The notes: generated from the sequence alone by a model not told the origin. A stretch of DNA of 64,000 nucleotides from Litoreibacter janthinus (GCF_900111945.1 NZ_FOYO01000001.1:100251-164250), one strand, 5' to 3'; shown: positions 52,247 through 62,590, counted from the first letter of the stretch. A program made the numbers and translations.

Positions 52247-54723
52247 CAGGCCGCCAATCGCATATATGAATCTTGTGCAATCAACAGTTTCGCTTCGTGT
52301 GCTTTCAGGCAAACTCGTGCGGTGCTGCCATATGATCTAGCGTCGCTACGCAACGCAGGGAAAGCGGCAAAAAGTTCTTCGCGAACGTTGCCGGAAATAG
52401 CGGCAAGGCCAACATCACCAGCATAGAAACTCTCAGTCGCCGCCCCTTCAGCATAGATCACCTCGTGGGTGTCAAACATCAAGTGAATGTAGGTCACCAA
52501 CTGGCATGGCGTACGATATACATTCAGGCCGTCCTCCAGATGTGTGGCCGCAACCAGCACTTCATCCGAGCCAAAACTCAGCTCGCAATTATAGCCCTCG
52601 AACAACACGCGGTGCTGGGGCGAGACCAGCAAGGAACGTCGTGCACCAATCACATGGCTTGAGATGCGCACGGGCGCGAAACTTCCCTGGCCCGGAACGG
52701 TCGATACACCCACCCAACGCAATGGCTGCGCGCCATGGTCGCGAGTTATCACCTTGTCGCCGGGTGTGAGGCTTTCGATCGGGCGCTCGCCCGCTTCGGT
52801 CAAGATCATAGTGCCGGGGGTGAAACAGATGATGTTCTCTATGTCCGAGAAATTCACCAACGTGCCATCCGCCATGGTGAAATAGCCGGAAGAAGCACCG
52901 ATATCCGTGCTGGCGGTAAATGTAATATCGTCCAGCGTAACGTCCGGAGTCAGCTGCAGCGTATCATTGTCAGCGCCACCTTCGTCGCCGCCTATGATGG
53001 TAATTGTTTCTGTGCCTGCCTCGCTTAGATCGGCCAGCGTGAAATAATCATCACCATCGCCACCATCGGCTGTATCGCCCTGCGCGACGGTAAAGCTGTC
53101 ATTGCCGTCGCCGCCGAACATACTGTCGGAACCTTCGCCACCGATAAGCGTATCATCGCCCGCCTCGCCAAACAGCGTGTCATCACCAGCGCCGCCATCC
53201 AGAGTGTCATCGCCGCCGGTGGTCGGGGCGGGGATAGTTTCAAAATGTACATCCGAAACCCAGACAGCCTGCGTGCCGCTCTGGCCGTTTGCGTAGATGA
53301 TTTCAATCTGGGAAACTGGCCCTTCGATCTCAATCAACGCCGACCCGCCCGCGCTGTTCGGGTTCTCACCTACGGTTTCGGCCGTGATGGTGTTGCCTGA
53401 GACGGTATCTCCACCCTCGGGCGTGATTGTCACGGTCACCGGATTGCCATCGGCGTCATAGGCATTGATTGTTACGATATCAGTATGGTTGCCCGACCCC
53501 CAGTCAATGTCGTTGATGCGCAACGCAACATTCTGCACCTCGTCCGACATGCCGCTGCCAGATTGGGCCGCAAAATCAATCGTCGTGGTCGATGTAGCCC
53601 CATCGCCATCCCCAAAGATATAGGCGCTGGAATTGGGGTCAAACGGCTCGCCGGATTCAACATAGGTCGTGTCGCTGGTTTCAACCTGCAAAAGCGGATT
53701 GTTGTTGCCATCGTTCGTCATGCTGACTGAAACATCCATATTGCCGGTGTCTTGGGTAAACCCGGCCGCAATATTGGTGCCGTCGCCGCCTTGTGCATCC
53801 CAGTTCAGCGATTCAGCAGTAACATCGGCCAGATCGCTGTCGCCATAGAGCACATCGTCACCGGCCTCTCCCTCCAGCGTGTCATTGCCGGACCCGCCGT
53901 AAACGATATCATTCGCGTCCCCCGCTTCGACACTGTCATTGCCGTCACCGGCATTGACCAGATCGGCATCTCCGGAACCACCGCTGCCATCGCCACCGTC
54001 AATAACTTCGCCTTCACCGTCACCGGTGTAGCTGGCGTCAATCGTATCGTTACCCGCCGTGCCGCTGACCACACCGTCCGGCATCACCGGAACGCCGCTC
54101 ACAAAGCTCGTTTCATAGGTGCCATTGGGGTCGCCGCCGTTGAAATCATTGCTTTCATAGGCCAGCAGTTCAGTGGCGTTGCCCGAGCCGTCCAGCAACA
54201 CATCATTAGCGCCGCCATCGGTCCAGCCCACGTCGGCCACATCGCTGCCGCCGCTGCCCGACCACTGGATATCTTCATAGATATACTCAACCGTGAAATC
54301 GCCGCTACCACTGTCGGTCAGCACCACTTGGAACGAGTTGTTGCCGCTACCCGAATAGGGCGCAACACCGTCCCAGGTCATGGTAATTGTGCCCGCGACC
54401 GGGTCTATATCCCAGTAAATTTCGCCACCGGAGTTGACATTCACATCGGCAAAAAACGGCGCCAGCATTGGCGTCGTTTCGGCGCCCAGATTGGATGTGC
54501 TGTAATCGGTAAACGCCGAACCGAACGAAATCGTGCCGTTCGAGTTCAGATAGATCTCGGTATAATTGGTGCCATAGAAATTGATGCCACCCCCACCAAA
54601 GACGGACGTAACATCAATCTCAACGGAGCCGTCATCAACCCCGCCTGCGGCCTTGGGCGCGGATGAGAAAACACCCTCGCCGTACCCGGCTGGTCCCCCC
54701 AGACCTGTGTTCATCGTTGGCAT
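52246..54723 (-). CDS. Secreted NIDO/RTX-repeat protein with C-terminal Hint domain
   Basis: An 825-residue acidic protein with no Sec signal. About residues 30-200 resemble a NIDO domain (GGINFYGTNYTEIYLNSNGT). RTX calcium repeats follow in two clusters (DGDGSGGSGDADLV, GGSGNDTLEGEAGDD, then GGAGDDTLFGEAGDD). A C-terminal Hint domain begins at CFTPGTMILTEAGERPI and continues with VSPQHRVLF. This is a typical roseobacter type I secretion substrate. The start at 54723 is chosen because AGGAG precedes it with 7-nt spacing. The frame back to 54843 adds an Arg-rich, unlikely N-terminus. No type I secretion genes lie in the window. Confidence 0.88.
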   Translation of the reverse strand: MPTMNTGLGGPAGYGEGVFSSAPKAAGGVDDGSVEIDVTSVFGGGGINFYGTNYTEIYLNSNGTISFGSAFTDYSTSNLGAETTPMLAPFFADVNVNSGGEIYWDIDPVAGTITMTWDGVAPYSGSGNNSFQVVLTDSGSGDFTVEYIYEDIQWSGSGGSDVADVGWTDGGANDVLLDGSGNATELLAYESNDFNGGDPNGTYETSFVSGVPVMPDGVVSGTAGNDTIDASYTGDGEGEVIDGGDGSGGSGDADLVNAGDGNDSVEAGDANDIVYGGSGNDTLEGEAGDDVLYGDSDLADVTAESLNWDAQGGDGTNIAAGFTQDTGNMDVSVSMTNDGNNNPLLQVETSDTTYVESGEPFDPNSSAYIFGDGDGATSTTTIDFAAQSGSGMSDEVQNVALRINDIDWGSGNHTDIVTINAYDADGNPVTVTITPEGGDTVSGNTITAETVGENPNSAGGSALIEIEGPVSQIEIIYANGQSGTQAVWVSDVHFETIPAPTTGGDDTLDGGAGDDTLFGEAGDDTLIGGEGSDSMFGGDGNDSFTVAQGDTADGGDGDDYFTLADLSEAGTETITIIGGDEGGADNDTLQLTPDVTLDDITFTASTDIGASSGYFTMADGTLVNFSDIENIICFTPGTMILTEAGERPIESLTPGDKVITRDHGAQPLRWVGVSTVPGQGSFAPVRISSHVIGARRSLLVSPQHRVLFEGYNCELSFGSDEVLVAATHLEDGLNVYRTPCQLVTYIHLMFDTHEVIYAEGAATESFYAGDVGLAAISGNVREELFAAFPALRSDARSYGSTARVCLKAHEAKLLIAQDSYMRLAA

Positions 54724-55549
54724 TGCTCTGCTCCTGCCTCGCGGCCTTTTAGGCCAGCGCTTCGTCTGAGGATTGGCGATCTGATGCCGCCTGATCCGCT
54801 GTCTTCTGAGGTTGCTTTGATCGGTTGCACACTCTGTTTCCAAATCGAATACAGTTGTGCCGAGGCCGTAAAAGAGCAGGATTTAGTCAAATCTTCGGCA
54901 AGTTAGGGCGATTTTGGGGCAGGTTTACCGCAGGCGTTGCCGCCGCCCTTGCAAGCCCACGGTAGCAGCTGATTGATGTCCTTTTGCGCATGGCCTTTGG
55001 CTACGGGAGGTATGTTCCGGTGTCCGCCATCTTATAGTTTGGGCCAATCTCGCGTGACGCGACCCGTCGATAGGATTTAGAGAACTGCCCTATTGTGACA
55101 ATGGTGCTCGACATTCTGCACGCCTGTGAAGCGACAGATGATTTTGACCCCTTCAAGGAGAGAGGCTTGATCTCACTGATAGGGCCAGCAGATTTAACAG
55201 TATTGCTTGAATTCGGACTGGGTACCGCGCCAACTCAGCGACGATTGATGTTACGGCAGGGGGATACGACCGGGCCAGAGCGATAGTGTTGCCGCAAATA
55301 GCATCCGCACCGCCAAGTGATTTAATCTTTTGTGGTGACCATGGCTTAGACATAGTTCGGATTGTTGAGCTTGGAGGAGTCATTTTGGGGTTTTCGGACG
55401 ACTGCCCAGATGGTCGACTTTCGAAGACTAACGCTCCGGTACATCGGTCCCTTAGAAAATTGACTTTACTCAATCGATTTGAAGGTTGTCCAACGTAACT
55501 GTGGAGCTTCAATTGCGTCTTGAAACATCACCGCTACCCATTCGTACAT
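54724..55549. other. Intergenic, 0.8 kb, with a possible IS66-family remnant
   Basis: Most of this stretch shows no convincing gene. Frames of 63-119 codons exist but have no recognised family or good start. The segment at 54903-55010 is described separately. Confidence 0.4.
54903..55010 (-). mobile_element. Possible IS66-type transposase C-terminal remnant
   Basis: On the minus strand the frame reads VAKGHAQKDINQLLPWAC and stops about 17 codons later. The pattern GHxxxxIxxLLPW closely resembles the end of IS66 TnpC proteins. Only about 30 residues remain and no terminal repeats are visible. Confidence 0.35.
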
Positions 55550-57428
55550 ATGTCTAAAAAACTGACACAGATGCAAGTAAACGGCCACTCCACACACCTC
55601 GTTCAGCCGATTCCGGCAACCCTGTCCGATCTGACACCTCGCGCGCCGCTGGCCACATGCGGGCGTAGGATAGCCTTTGAGGGCGGATTGCCCGGGGCCG
55701 AAATCGAGGTGACAGACGGCGCGACCGTTCTGGATACCATCGACTATGTATATGGCGCCGCGTGGGCACGGGTGCCACCGATGCTGCAAAGTGCGGGGGT
55801 GCACCTGGTGCAGAACAGCTGCAACGGCCAGACCCGCACGACCATCACGCCGCCGCCCAATAATATGCCAACATCGCTGTTTAAACCAATCATCTGGGGC
55901 AAACTGCTTGAGTGCATGACCAGTGTGGACCTGGACAACATAGCACCGGGTGCGACAGTCATCATGCACCGCGACGGCGTGGAAAGTGCCCGGTTTGATT
56001 GTGCCGAAGTCATTGCCACCTGGAGCGGCCACAAACCATTCGTGAAGGGCGAAGAGATCACCATCCACCAAGAATATATCTGCGGTGGAAAGGAGGATGG
56101 GCGGGCGGTGGCCTCTGGTCCCAATATAACGAACGTTCAAGACGCGAGCCAAATGAAGAAGCCGGTGGTTTTGGAACCGATCTGCCCCGATGCTGTCCTT
56201 GTCACCATCGCCAACCTGACTCCGGGTGCGCGGGTATTGTTCATGGCGGATGGCCAACCTCTGGGCTACTCCGAGACACCATCGGTCACTCACAGCTTTC
56301 CTTTACCCAAACTGAATGCGGGCCACAAGCTGACCGTGCAATGCGAATTGTGCAGCAAGGTCAGCCCTGTATCGGACCCTGTAGAGCCCCAGCCGGATAC
56401 CAACCTCATCGGCCTCGACGCGTCCAAGATGTACGATGATCGTGCGCGTGCACGGCTGTGGCGGGGCCAGTCAGAAATTCGGGCCCTTTGACGTGGCCGC
56501 ACATGACGACTTACCTCCGCCCACGATCGACGAACCGGTCGAGGCGGGGACTCAATGGATCACTGTCGCCTCGGACCATGCCGGGGCTCAGGTGGCGCTG
56601 TTCCGCAACGGTGTTTACGAAACCTCGGCCTTGTCGCGCGGAACGCAGATGGCGACGCCGATGCTGGCTTGGTCGGCCGCTTTTTCCTTGGGCGAAGCGC
56701 TGACGGCAAATCAGGCCCTGTGCACGCAGGTCTCGGACATGTCGCCGGCGGCCAAGGTGGTGTTCCCGAAACCCAAGGCGCCACTTCTGCTGAATCCCGC
56801 CTCGGGCGCGACTGGCCTGCCGGTCAGCGGCATTCAATTCTCGTGGAGCGATCCGGGCCAGAACACGATGGCTGAAGCGACCAACTTCTTTCTAGATATA
56901 AAGGAGGATGGCGGCAGTATCGTCCTTCAAGGCCAAACAACCGGAACCAGCCTGACACCCTCGATGATGCTGGATCATGACACGAAACACGTCTGGGGCG
57001 TGACCGCCACAAACCAGGGGGGCAGCACCAAGAGCCTCGGTCGCACTTTCACGACTAAGGACGCGCCGCCCCCACCGCCGCCGCAAACCGCGGCTCTGGC
57101 ATTTCTTAGCCAGCTTTTTGCAACCTACGACCTCGTCAACAACCTATGGCCAGTGCCTTCAGGCCAGTAATTCTACATCGCCATTGGTGTCGGCAACGTG
57201 GGAAATGCCAATGCGCCTGCGGCTGAGCTGGTATTTGCCATCCAGCAAGGTAGTAACCAGTTGGGCACGCAGACGGTCAGCATCCCAGCAGGCATGGTCC
57301 CGGGATGGTCCGACGTCGCATATTGGACCGTTGGACCATTCGGCACGGGATATCACCTGTTCGAAGTGGCGCTAGTGGTCAACAACCAGATTGTCGACCA
57401 CACGTCAAACAATCTGGACCTTCAGTAG
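55550..57428 (+). pseudogene. Large Ig-like repeat protein, broken by a frameshift and a stop codon
   Basis: Three consecutive open pieces read as one protein. The first (55550-56491) and second (frame of 56436-57170) meet at a frameshift near 56440-56460. The second is stopped by TAA at 57168-57170, and the same frame continues to 57428. The product has at least four repeats of about 90-100 residues with a pattern such as GLPGAEIEVTDGATVL, NIAPGATVIMHRDGV and NLTPGARVLFMADGQ, then a fibronectin-like domain and a Pro-rich hinge. It resembles a surface or secreted protein. Without the breaks it would be about 625 residues. No signal peptide is visible. Confidence 0.6.
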
Positions 57429-57964
57429 TGCCCGATCTGCCTGCGGTCGGCCTACAAGCCGCCGTTTGTTCCCCATGCAGCATTGGTAAGAAAGGGCTCT
57501 TGGCGGACCTCGGATTCGGTGCGCTATTGTTCACTTCTGCACCGAATTCAATGCATCGAACGGCCCTTATTCCAGTATGATGAATTTCTATTTGGAAGTA
57601 GGTCGATGTTTTCAGAGCAAAATAGTGACGGAGAATACACTGACGGAGAATGTAGTTTGCGTTGCATATTGTGTCCTCCAACTTAAACGGAATCCAAGGA
57701 CGATTCAGTGTGTGCTGGCATTCATGCCTAGCTGGGTTAAAGCTCCCTGGCTCGCTTGCTTTCCGATAGAGGCATTGCGCTTTTGATCGGCACAGATATG
57801 AATCTTCACTGCTTGCTACAATTGAGCATATCAGGATTTATTCAAAAATCGGTATCGCGGTATAGGTCTTCATAAGCCCTAAAGACGTCAGCAGCGGCCG
57901 ACTTTGACGCTGAGAGTTGCTGCCAGAGCTAGATCCCAAAGTGTTTGTAAAAACGGACACATCG
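57429..57964. other. Intergenic, includes dispersed repeat copy B
   Basis: GGTAAGAAAGGGCTC (57485-57499) preceded by GCAGCATT relates this stretch to the repeats at 50163 and 61885 (19 of 23 positions shared with copy A over that part). No gene with a convincing start is seen. Confidence 0.45.
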
Positions 57965-58348
57965 CTAGGCCAACTGGTCCCCTTCGTGCTCTTCGTTACA
58001 TAAGTGAGTGCGAACGACTGATACCAATTCAGGCATGCTAAACGGCTTGTTAACCAAAGGAGTGGCATCGTGAACAAATTCAAGCTGATCGCGCGAATAT
58101 CCAGAGGCGATAATGTAACGCAATTTCCTAGCCTCAAGTTCTTTCGCAATGGGTTCCACACTATTCCCATTGAGGTTTGCATCTAGAACAGCTCCGTCGC
58201 ATGCGACGGTCTTGAGTAGCCCCAGCCCTTCTTCGACCGTTCGCGCAATTCCGACAACCTCACAACCTGCTTCTAACACGGCTTCCTCAATGTCGAAGGC
58301 GATCAGAGGTTCATCCTCGAAAATGATAATCTTGGTGGCCAAACTCAT
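57965..58348 (-). CDS. Stand-alone receiver-domain response regulator
   Basis: A 127-residue receiver: acidic patch Glu11/Asp12, phospho-acceptor Asp56 (AVLDANLNG) and the conserved Lys in LVNKPF. There is no output domain. It lies 23 nt downstream of the HWE-type kinase gene on the same strand and is probably its partner. Such lone receivers pair with HWE/HisKA_2 kinases in general-stress and light-sensing pathways of Alphaproteobacteria. Confidence 0.9.
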   Translation of the reverse strand: MSLATKIIIFEDEPLIAFDIEEAVLEAGCEVVGIARTVEEGLGLLKTVACDGAVLDANLNGNSVEPIAKELEARKLRYIIASGYSRDQLEFVHDATPLVNKPFSMPELVSVVRTHLCNEEHEGDQLA

Positions 58349-58371
58349 CTCTTCCTAATAGCTGCCAGAAA

Positions 58372-60528
58372 CTATGCAGCCTCGCCCATTTGAACTTCTT
58401 CCATAGGTGCGGTCAGCACCCAGACCACACCAAATGGCTCATATTTCAACTCAACCTTACCACCTACTGCGTTCGCAGCCATTCTTTCCGTCACAGTTGT
58501 TCCAAAGCCAGTTCTCTTTGGTTCTGTTACTGTTGGACCGTCATGCTCACTCCACTGCATGCGAAATAACTGGCCCCCTTCTTCGATTGACCATACAATC
58601 TGCACATTACCTACGGGGCCGGAGAGTGCGCCGTATTTAAGGGCGTTGGTAGACAATTCGTGCAAAGCCATGCCTATGCCTTCGGCTGCTGATGGAGTGA
58701 CGATCAGATCGGGCCCTTCGATTCTGACCCGATTGCTTTGAATTTCCTCCCCAAGATGACTGAGCTGAGACCGCGCCAATTCCTTTACGCCCACACCTTC
58801 CCAACTGCCGTCGACGATAAGATTCTGGCATGACGACAATCCAAGCAGACGTTGCGAAAATCGCTCGACGAAGTCTGTGGGCGAAGATGTACGTGCCGTC
58901 TGGCGGGCCATCGAAAGGACTACCGCCAAGAGGTTCTTGGACCGGTGGTTCACTTCACTCATCAATAGTCGCACATGTTCTTCGTATTTTTGGCGCTCGG
59001 ACAGGTCGTAGAAGTTGCAAACAACGCCGAACCTGCCGTCTGGCATTGTAATGCGTTCTATCATCCAATCGTAGGATGCGATCTCGTCGCTGTCTTTCCT
59101 GGTTCCGACCGTCGACGGCGCATCGTAAGCCTCTCCGGTTGCAAGAGTGTGTCTGAACCGTCCGACTATCTCGTCCGCAAAGTCTTCGGGCCACAAAGCC
59201 CTCATTGTCTCTTCGTAATCACGGCCAATCAGCGGTCGAATACCACCAAAAGCGGGTAGAGCGCCCACGCTCACATGGGCAAAGCGAAAATCTGCATCAA
59301 GGGTAAAAATCCCGAACGGTGAGCGGTTCACCAAGTTTTGGAAAGTGTCGTGAGATGACATCAGCGCCGCGTGGATAGCCTTACGTTCTGAAATGTCGAT
59401 GCCCGAGGGAATTAGGTTCTCCACAACACCGGTTTGGCTCAAGAGCGGAGCCATTTGAAAATCGATCCATATAAGCTGCCCATCAGCAACCTGAACTTCC
59501 ACGTCGAAGCGGGCGATATCGCCATCTCGAACCTGCTCACAGGCATTTCTTATCTTTTGCGCTACGTCAGGAGAGTAGTTCCACCAATAGCAATCCCAGA
59601 ACTTCTTTCCGATGACGTCCTTAGGCTTGAGACCGGCCACTTCTAGAGGTGCACGGTTTGCCTCTAGAAGCGTTCCGTCCAAGTCCAGAATGCCGACAAA
59701 GGCGAAAAGATTATTGAGAATACTTCTGAGCCTGTGCTCCGCCTCGCGTTCCGAAGTGACGTCTCGATGCACGTTTGAGATGCCGATGACTTCGCCAGTC
59801 GAAGATCGAATAGGCGCAGCAGTAATCGCTATCGTCAGTTGCTCGCCGGATTTTGTAAGACGGATGGCATCGAAGTATTTGAGCTCGCTGTTGACGATTT
59901 CGGTGATGTAATCCTTTACGCGTTTGGGCCAATCGGGTGGATATAGCATCTCCATTGATTGCCCCAAAATTTCCTCGCGCTCGTAACCGTAGAGATTTGT
60001 TGCTGCGGCATTCCAACTGGTGATCCGACCTTCAAGATCGAAGGCGATGACTGCGTCGGGCATTGTAGTCACAATGGCTGCGAGATTTAAGGCGTGTTGT
60101 TCAGCATTGTCTGCTTCTACCAGTGCGAGTTTCTTGGATGTGATGTTGCGATGGGCGACAAGTGCAAGCCTCGCACCATTCAGTTTGAAGGAACTGGCGA
60201 CTACCTCAAACCACCTTCTTTCTGTTTCAGAATGGCAGGGGTATTCGGCCTGAAACTCACTACCTCCTGACAATACTTTGACAAGACCTTCCTTGATAGA
60301 CGATACAAATTCCGAGCCTGTACCATTGCTTTCTTGGCAGATTTGTAGGTAGTTCGCGCCTACATAGCCGGTAGTTTGGTCACCATTATTCTCTTTGCTA
60401 AAACGCATCCAAGAGCGATTGACACCCACTATGGAACCATCCTGTGTCAAGATCGCAACGCTATCGTGTAACGCATCAATCACAGGTTGGATGATGGAAA
60501 GGTCAAGAGCTTCAGATCGCTTGGTCAT
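58372..60528 (-). CDS. HWE-family sensor histidine kinase with four PAS domains
   Basis: A 718-residue, apparently soluble protein. PAS domains lie near residues 15-120, 150-260, 270-385 and 395-510 (for example the PAC-type HRDVTSEREAEH and DLSERQKYEEH). An HWE/HisKA_2 dimerisation domain carries the phospho-His in EVNHRSKNLLAVV, and the ATPase domain ends with GFGTTVTERMAANAVGG. No LOV-type GxNCRFLQ cysteine motif is seen, so the PAS ligand is unknown. It is followed by a lone receiver. Confidence 0.9.
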   Translation of the reverse strand: MTKRSEALDLSIIQPVIDALHDSVAILTQDGSIVGVNRSWMRFSKENNGDQTTGYVGANYLQICQESNGTGSEFVSSIKEGLVKVLSGGSEFQAEYPCHSETERRWFEVVASSFKLNGARLALVAHRNITSKKLALVEADNAEQHALNLAAIVTTMPDAVIAFDLEGRITSWNAAATNLYGYEREEILGQSMEMLYPPDWPKRVKDYITEIVNSELKYFDAIRLTKSGEQLTIAITAAPIRSSTGEVIGISNVHRDVTSEREAEHRLRSILNNLFAFVGILDLDGTLLEANRAPLEVAGLKPKDVIGKKFWDCYWWNYSPDVAQKIRNACEQVRDGDIARFDVEVQVADGQLIWIDFQMAPLLSQTGVVENLIPSGIDISERKAIHAALMSSHDTFQNLVNRSPFGIFTLDADFRFAHVSVGALPAFGGIRPLIGRDYEETMRALWPEDFADEIVGRFRHTLATGEAYDAPSTVGTRKDSDEIASYDWMIERITMPDGRFGVVCNFYDLSERQKYEEHVRLLMSEVNHRSKNLLAVVLSMARQTARTSSPTDFVERFSQRLLGLSSCQNLIVDGSWEGVGVKELARSQLSHLGEEIQSNRVRIEGPDLIVTPSAAEGIGMALHELSTNALKYGALSGPVGNVQIVWSIEEGGQLFRMQWSEHDGPTVTEPKRTGFGTTVTERMAANAVGGKVELKYEPFGVVWVLTAPMEEVQMGEAA

Positions 60529-60983
60529 TTCTCAGCTGCGCTCCAAGTGCTTTGGTCAAGAGTGTGTGCTCACCTTGCAGTCAATAAACTGCGTTAGATA
60601 CTTCCGTTTGGCAAGGCGCGTACAAAAGGTGACGCATCGAGGTTCAAGCGCTGTTATGAGCTCGATCGCCTTGCTTGCTAAGAACACCATACTTGCTGCA
60701 CGCGGTCGAAAACTCACAATAGAATACATCAAACGTCGTGCACGGCTGTTCGACACGGGTGACGGCTGAGAACAGTTCTCGAATGACCTTTGCAGACATT
60801 TGCTTACACCGGTTCACGTCACTGATACCTCGCTGACTTCTCCAACCAATGGAGTCACCCAGCAACGTGGGAGTGCAGGTCAGCTAATACTGATAGTTTT
60901 GAGCAAGGACGACGTCTCCACCGAGAATGGCTCGGGTCATGCCCAATTTTCTATGTGATAGTTTTATCTCGAAATTTCTTCCC
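60529..60983. other. Intergenic, no gene recognised
   Basis: About 450 bp upstream of the HWE kinase. A perfect 13-bp palindrome GAGAACAGTTCTC lies at 60768-60780, about 240 nt before the kinase start. Its role is unknown. No coding region is supported. Confidence 0.4.
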
Positions 60984-61202
60984 TTAGCGATCAGGAGGGT
61001 TCCAATCGTTCTCGACACCGGCATTGTTTCGCCGCAATCGTAGCGCAAGGCCGATAGAGACTCCTACACCTATGGCGACGGTCAGATCCGTGAAGACTGT
61101 TAGTGCCAAAGTAACGACGAGCAGGATTCTATCTGAGATGCGGGTTTGCATATACGCTCGCCATTTATGCGGCTCGCCGAAGAGCCATGGCTTAAAGAGC
61201 AA
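60984..61202 (-). pseudogene. SulP transporter fragment
   Basis: About 72 residues. The core SDRILLVVTLALTVFTDLTV followed by AIGVGVSIGLALRL matches the last membrane helices of SulP transporters. The upstream helices and the downstream STAS domain are missing. It is a remnant and is not part of the complete SulP gene at 593. Confidence 0.6.
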
Positions 61203-61408
61203 TATGGATCAGCGTTTAAGGACTATAAGGCAAAGGTCCGACGGTTCTTTTAGACAAACGGCCAAGTGCAAAAGCAGACCTTCGCCATGGTGCGGCATAT
61301 TGGGAGGTCTGGGCTCAAAGCCGACAAACGCCGGAAAACTTGACGTGCCCTCTGGATTGATCTCGAATGTCGTGCATCTCGAGGAAATCAAGTGGGGAGG
61401 CAAAACGT

Positions 61409-61696
61409 ATGTCCAAAGGTTATTTAATCGCGCACATTCGAGTGCAGGACAAAGAGGCCTTTGAAGAGTTCAAGGCACTCTCAGGAGCGGCGATCAAATC
61501 GCACAATGGTAAAGTTCTTGTCCGAAATCCAAAGCCCGATCATCGTGAGGGGGCCGCGAAGGGCCTGGCAATCGTGATTGAATTCGAGTCTCTTGAAGCA
61601 GCGCAAGCGTTCTATGATTCAGAAGCTTACAGTCAAGCACGTGCTGTTAGAGAGAGGATTTCAGAAACGGATCTTATATTAGTCGCTGGTCTCTGA
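61409..61696 (+). CDS. DUF1330 protein
   Basis: A 95-residue ferredoxin-like fold protein with the family pattern KGYLIAHIRVQDKEAFEEF and IEFESLEAAQAFYDSEAY. DUF1330 proteins have no firmly known role. GGGGAGG 8 nt before the ATG fixes this start over an upstream in-frame ATG at 61367. It stands alone. Confidence 0.85.
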   Translation: MSKGYLIAHIRVQDKEAFEEFKALSGAAIKSHNGKVLVRNPKPDHREGAAKGLAIVIEFESLEAAQAFYDSEAYSQARAVRERISETDLILVAGL

Positions 61697-62590
61697 CTTC
61701 GGGAAAATCGATCGATATGTTCCCTACTTCGTCGCTGTTGATCCTAATCGAGGGCGTTATGAGCCTTTCACTTATTCTCGGAGACACCGGCTAGATTGAA
61801 ACGGCTCGAAATGCTGCGGCCGGTTTGTTGTCGAGATCCCAACGTAATACGTGACGCCTCTGCGAGTTATAGAAACCAGACATTCGCCGCCTATCAGAAA
61901 CTCGGTAAAGTGGGCTCAAAGCAGCCATCGTGGTTAGTGCAGCATCTGGGATCTTAAGCTGACTTCCTCAGTTGGGGACGGCCCATTGCTGCATTTCACC
62001 CGACACAACCCTCGCTGCGGTGCGGCCCGTCAGACCAGACTTTCGCCGCAGGTGCGAAATCGAGCTTTCGGCGAACTGGTAGTCTGCGGACAGAGCAGAC
62101 TTTTAAATACGGGTTCTGAGCACCGCGCTTCTTATAGAAAATCAATCTCTCGAATTGGCAGTCTTTAGCGCTCACTCAGATCTTGGCTGCACGACCTAAA
62201 GTGATAAGAAGCAGACTTGTGCCATTTTTCGCACTTCTTTTCAGAACATCTCGAGCCGCTCATAAAATAATGGAAAACAACTATCTTGCCCCATATGAAT
62301 CTCTACAACCTGTCAACAAAGCACATTTGTTAAAGCCCCAGTTACGAGTCTTGACTCCAAAAATGGGCGCGGATTCAAACGAAGTTCACGTATCCATGAA
62401 TTCGGACTTGCCTTCTTGATCGAATCTGCTCCCCAAAAGCCATAACGTTACGTCATGCTGTGACCGAGATAGCGTTCTGCACTGTTGGGGCAGCCCGATA
62501 TCAAATAGGTGTTATGTTTATTAACCATTTTCAATAGTTTCCTGCCACGTGTGAATACTGAAATTGCATTGAGACTAAAGGGCTTCTGAT
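61697..62590. other. Intergenic, 0.9 kb, includes dispersed repeat copy C
   Basis: Copy C of the dispersed repeat lies at about 61885-61950. Small open frames in this stretch (for example 62183-62419) have no recognised family. The region is less GC-rich than its neighbours and looks like worn accessory DNA. Promoter elements for the sensor gene at 62591 are probably here but not defined. Confidence 0.45.
61885..61950 (+). repeat. Dispersed degenerate repeat, copy C
   Basis: CGGTAAAGTGGGCTCAAA (61903-61920), then 17 nt, then TGCAGCATCT (61938-61947). It matches copy A at 50181-50226 in both blocks with nearly the same spacing (17 versus 18 nt). Confidence 0.55.

Noticed and set aside
53752-54666. 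A 304-codon open frame on the plus strand opposite the RTX gene
   Set aside because: Mirror of the repetitive Asp/Gly codons of the RTX protein. The Val/Ile/Ala-rich product is an artefact.
60768-60780. Perfect 13-bp palindrome GAGAACAGTTCTC
   Set aside because: No downstream gene at a suitable distance and no second copy found. Could be chance, so not reported as an operator.
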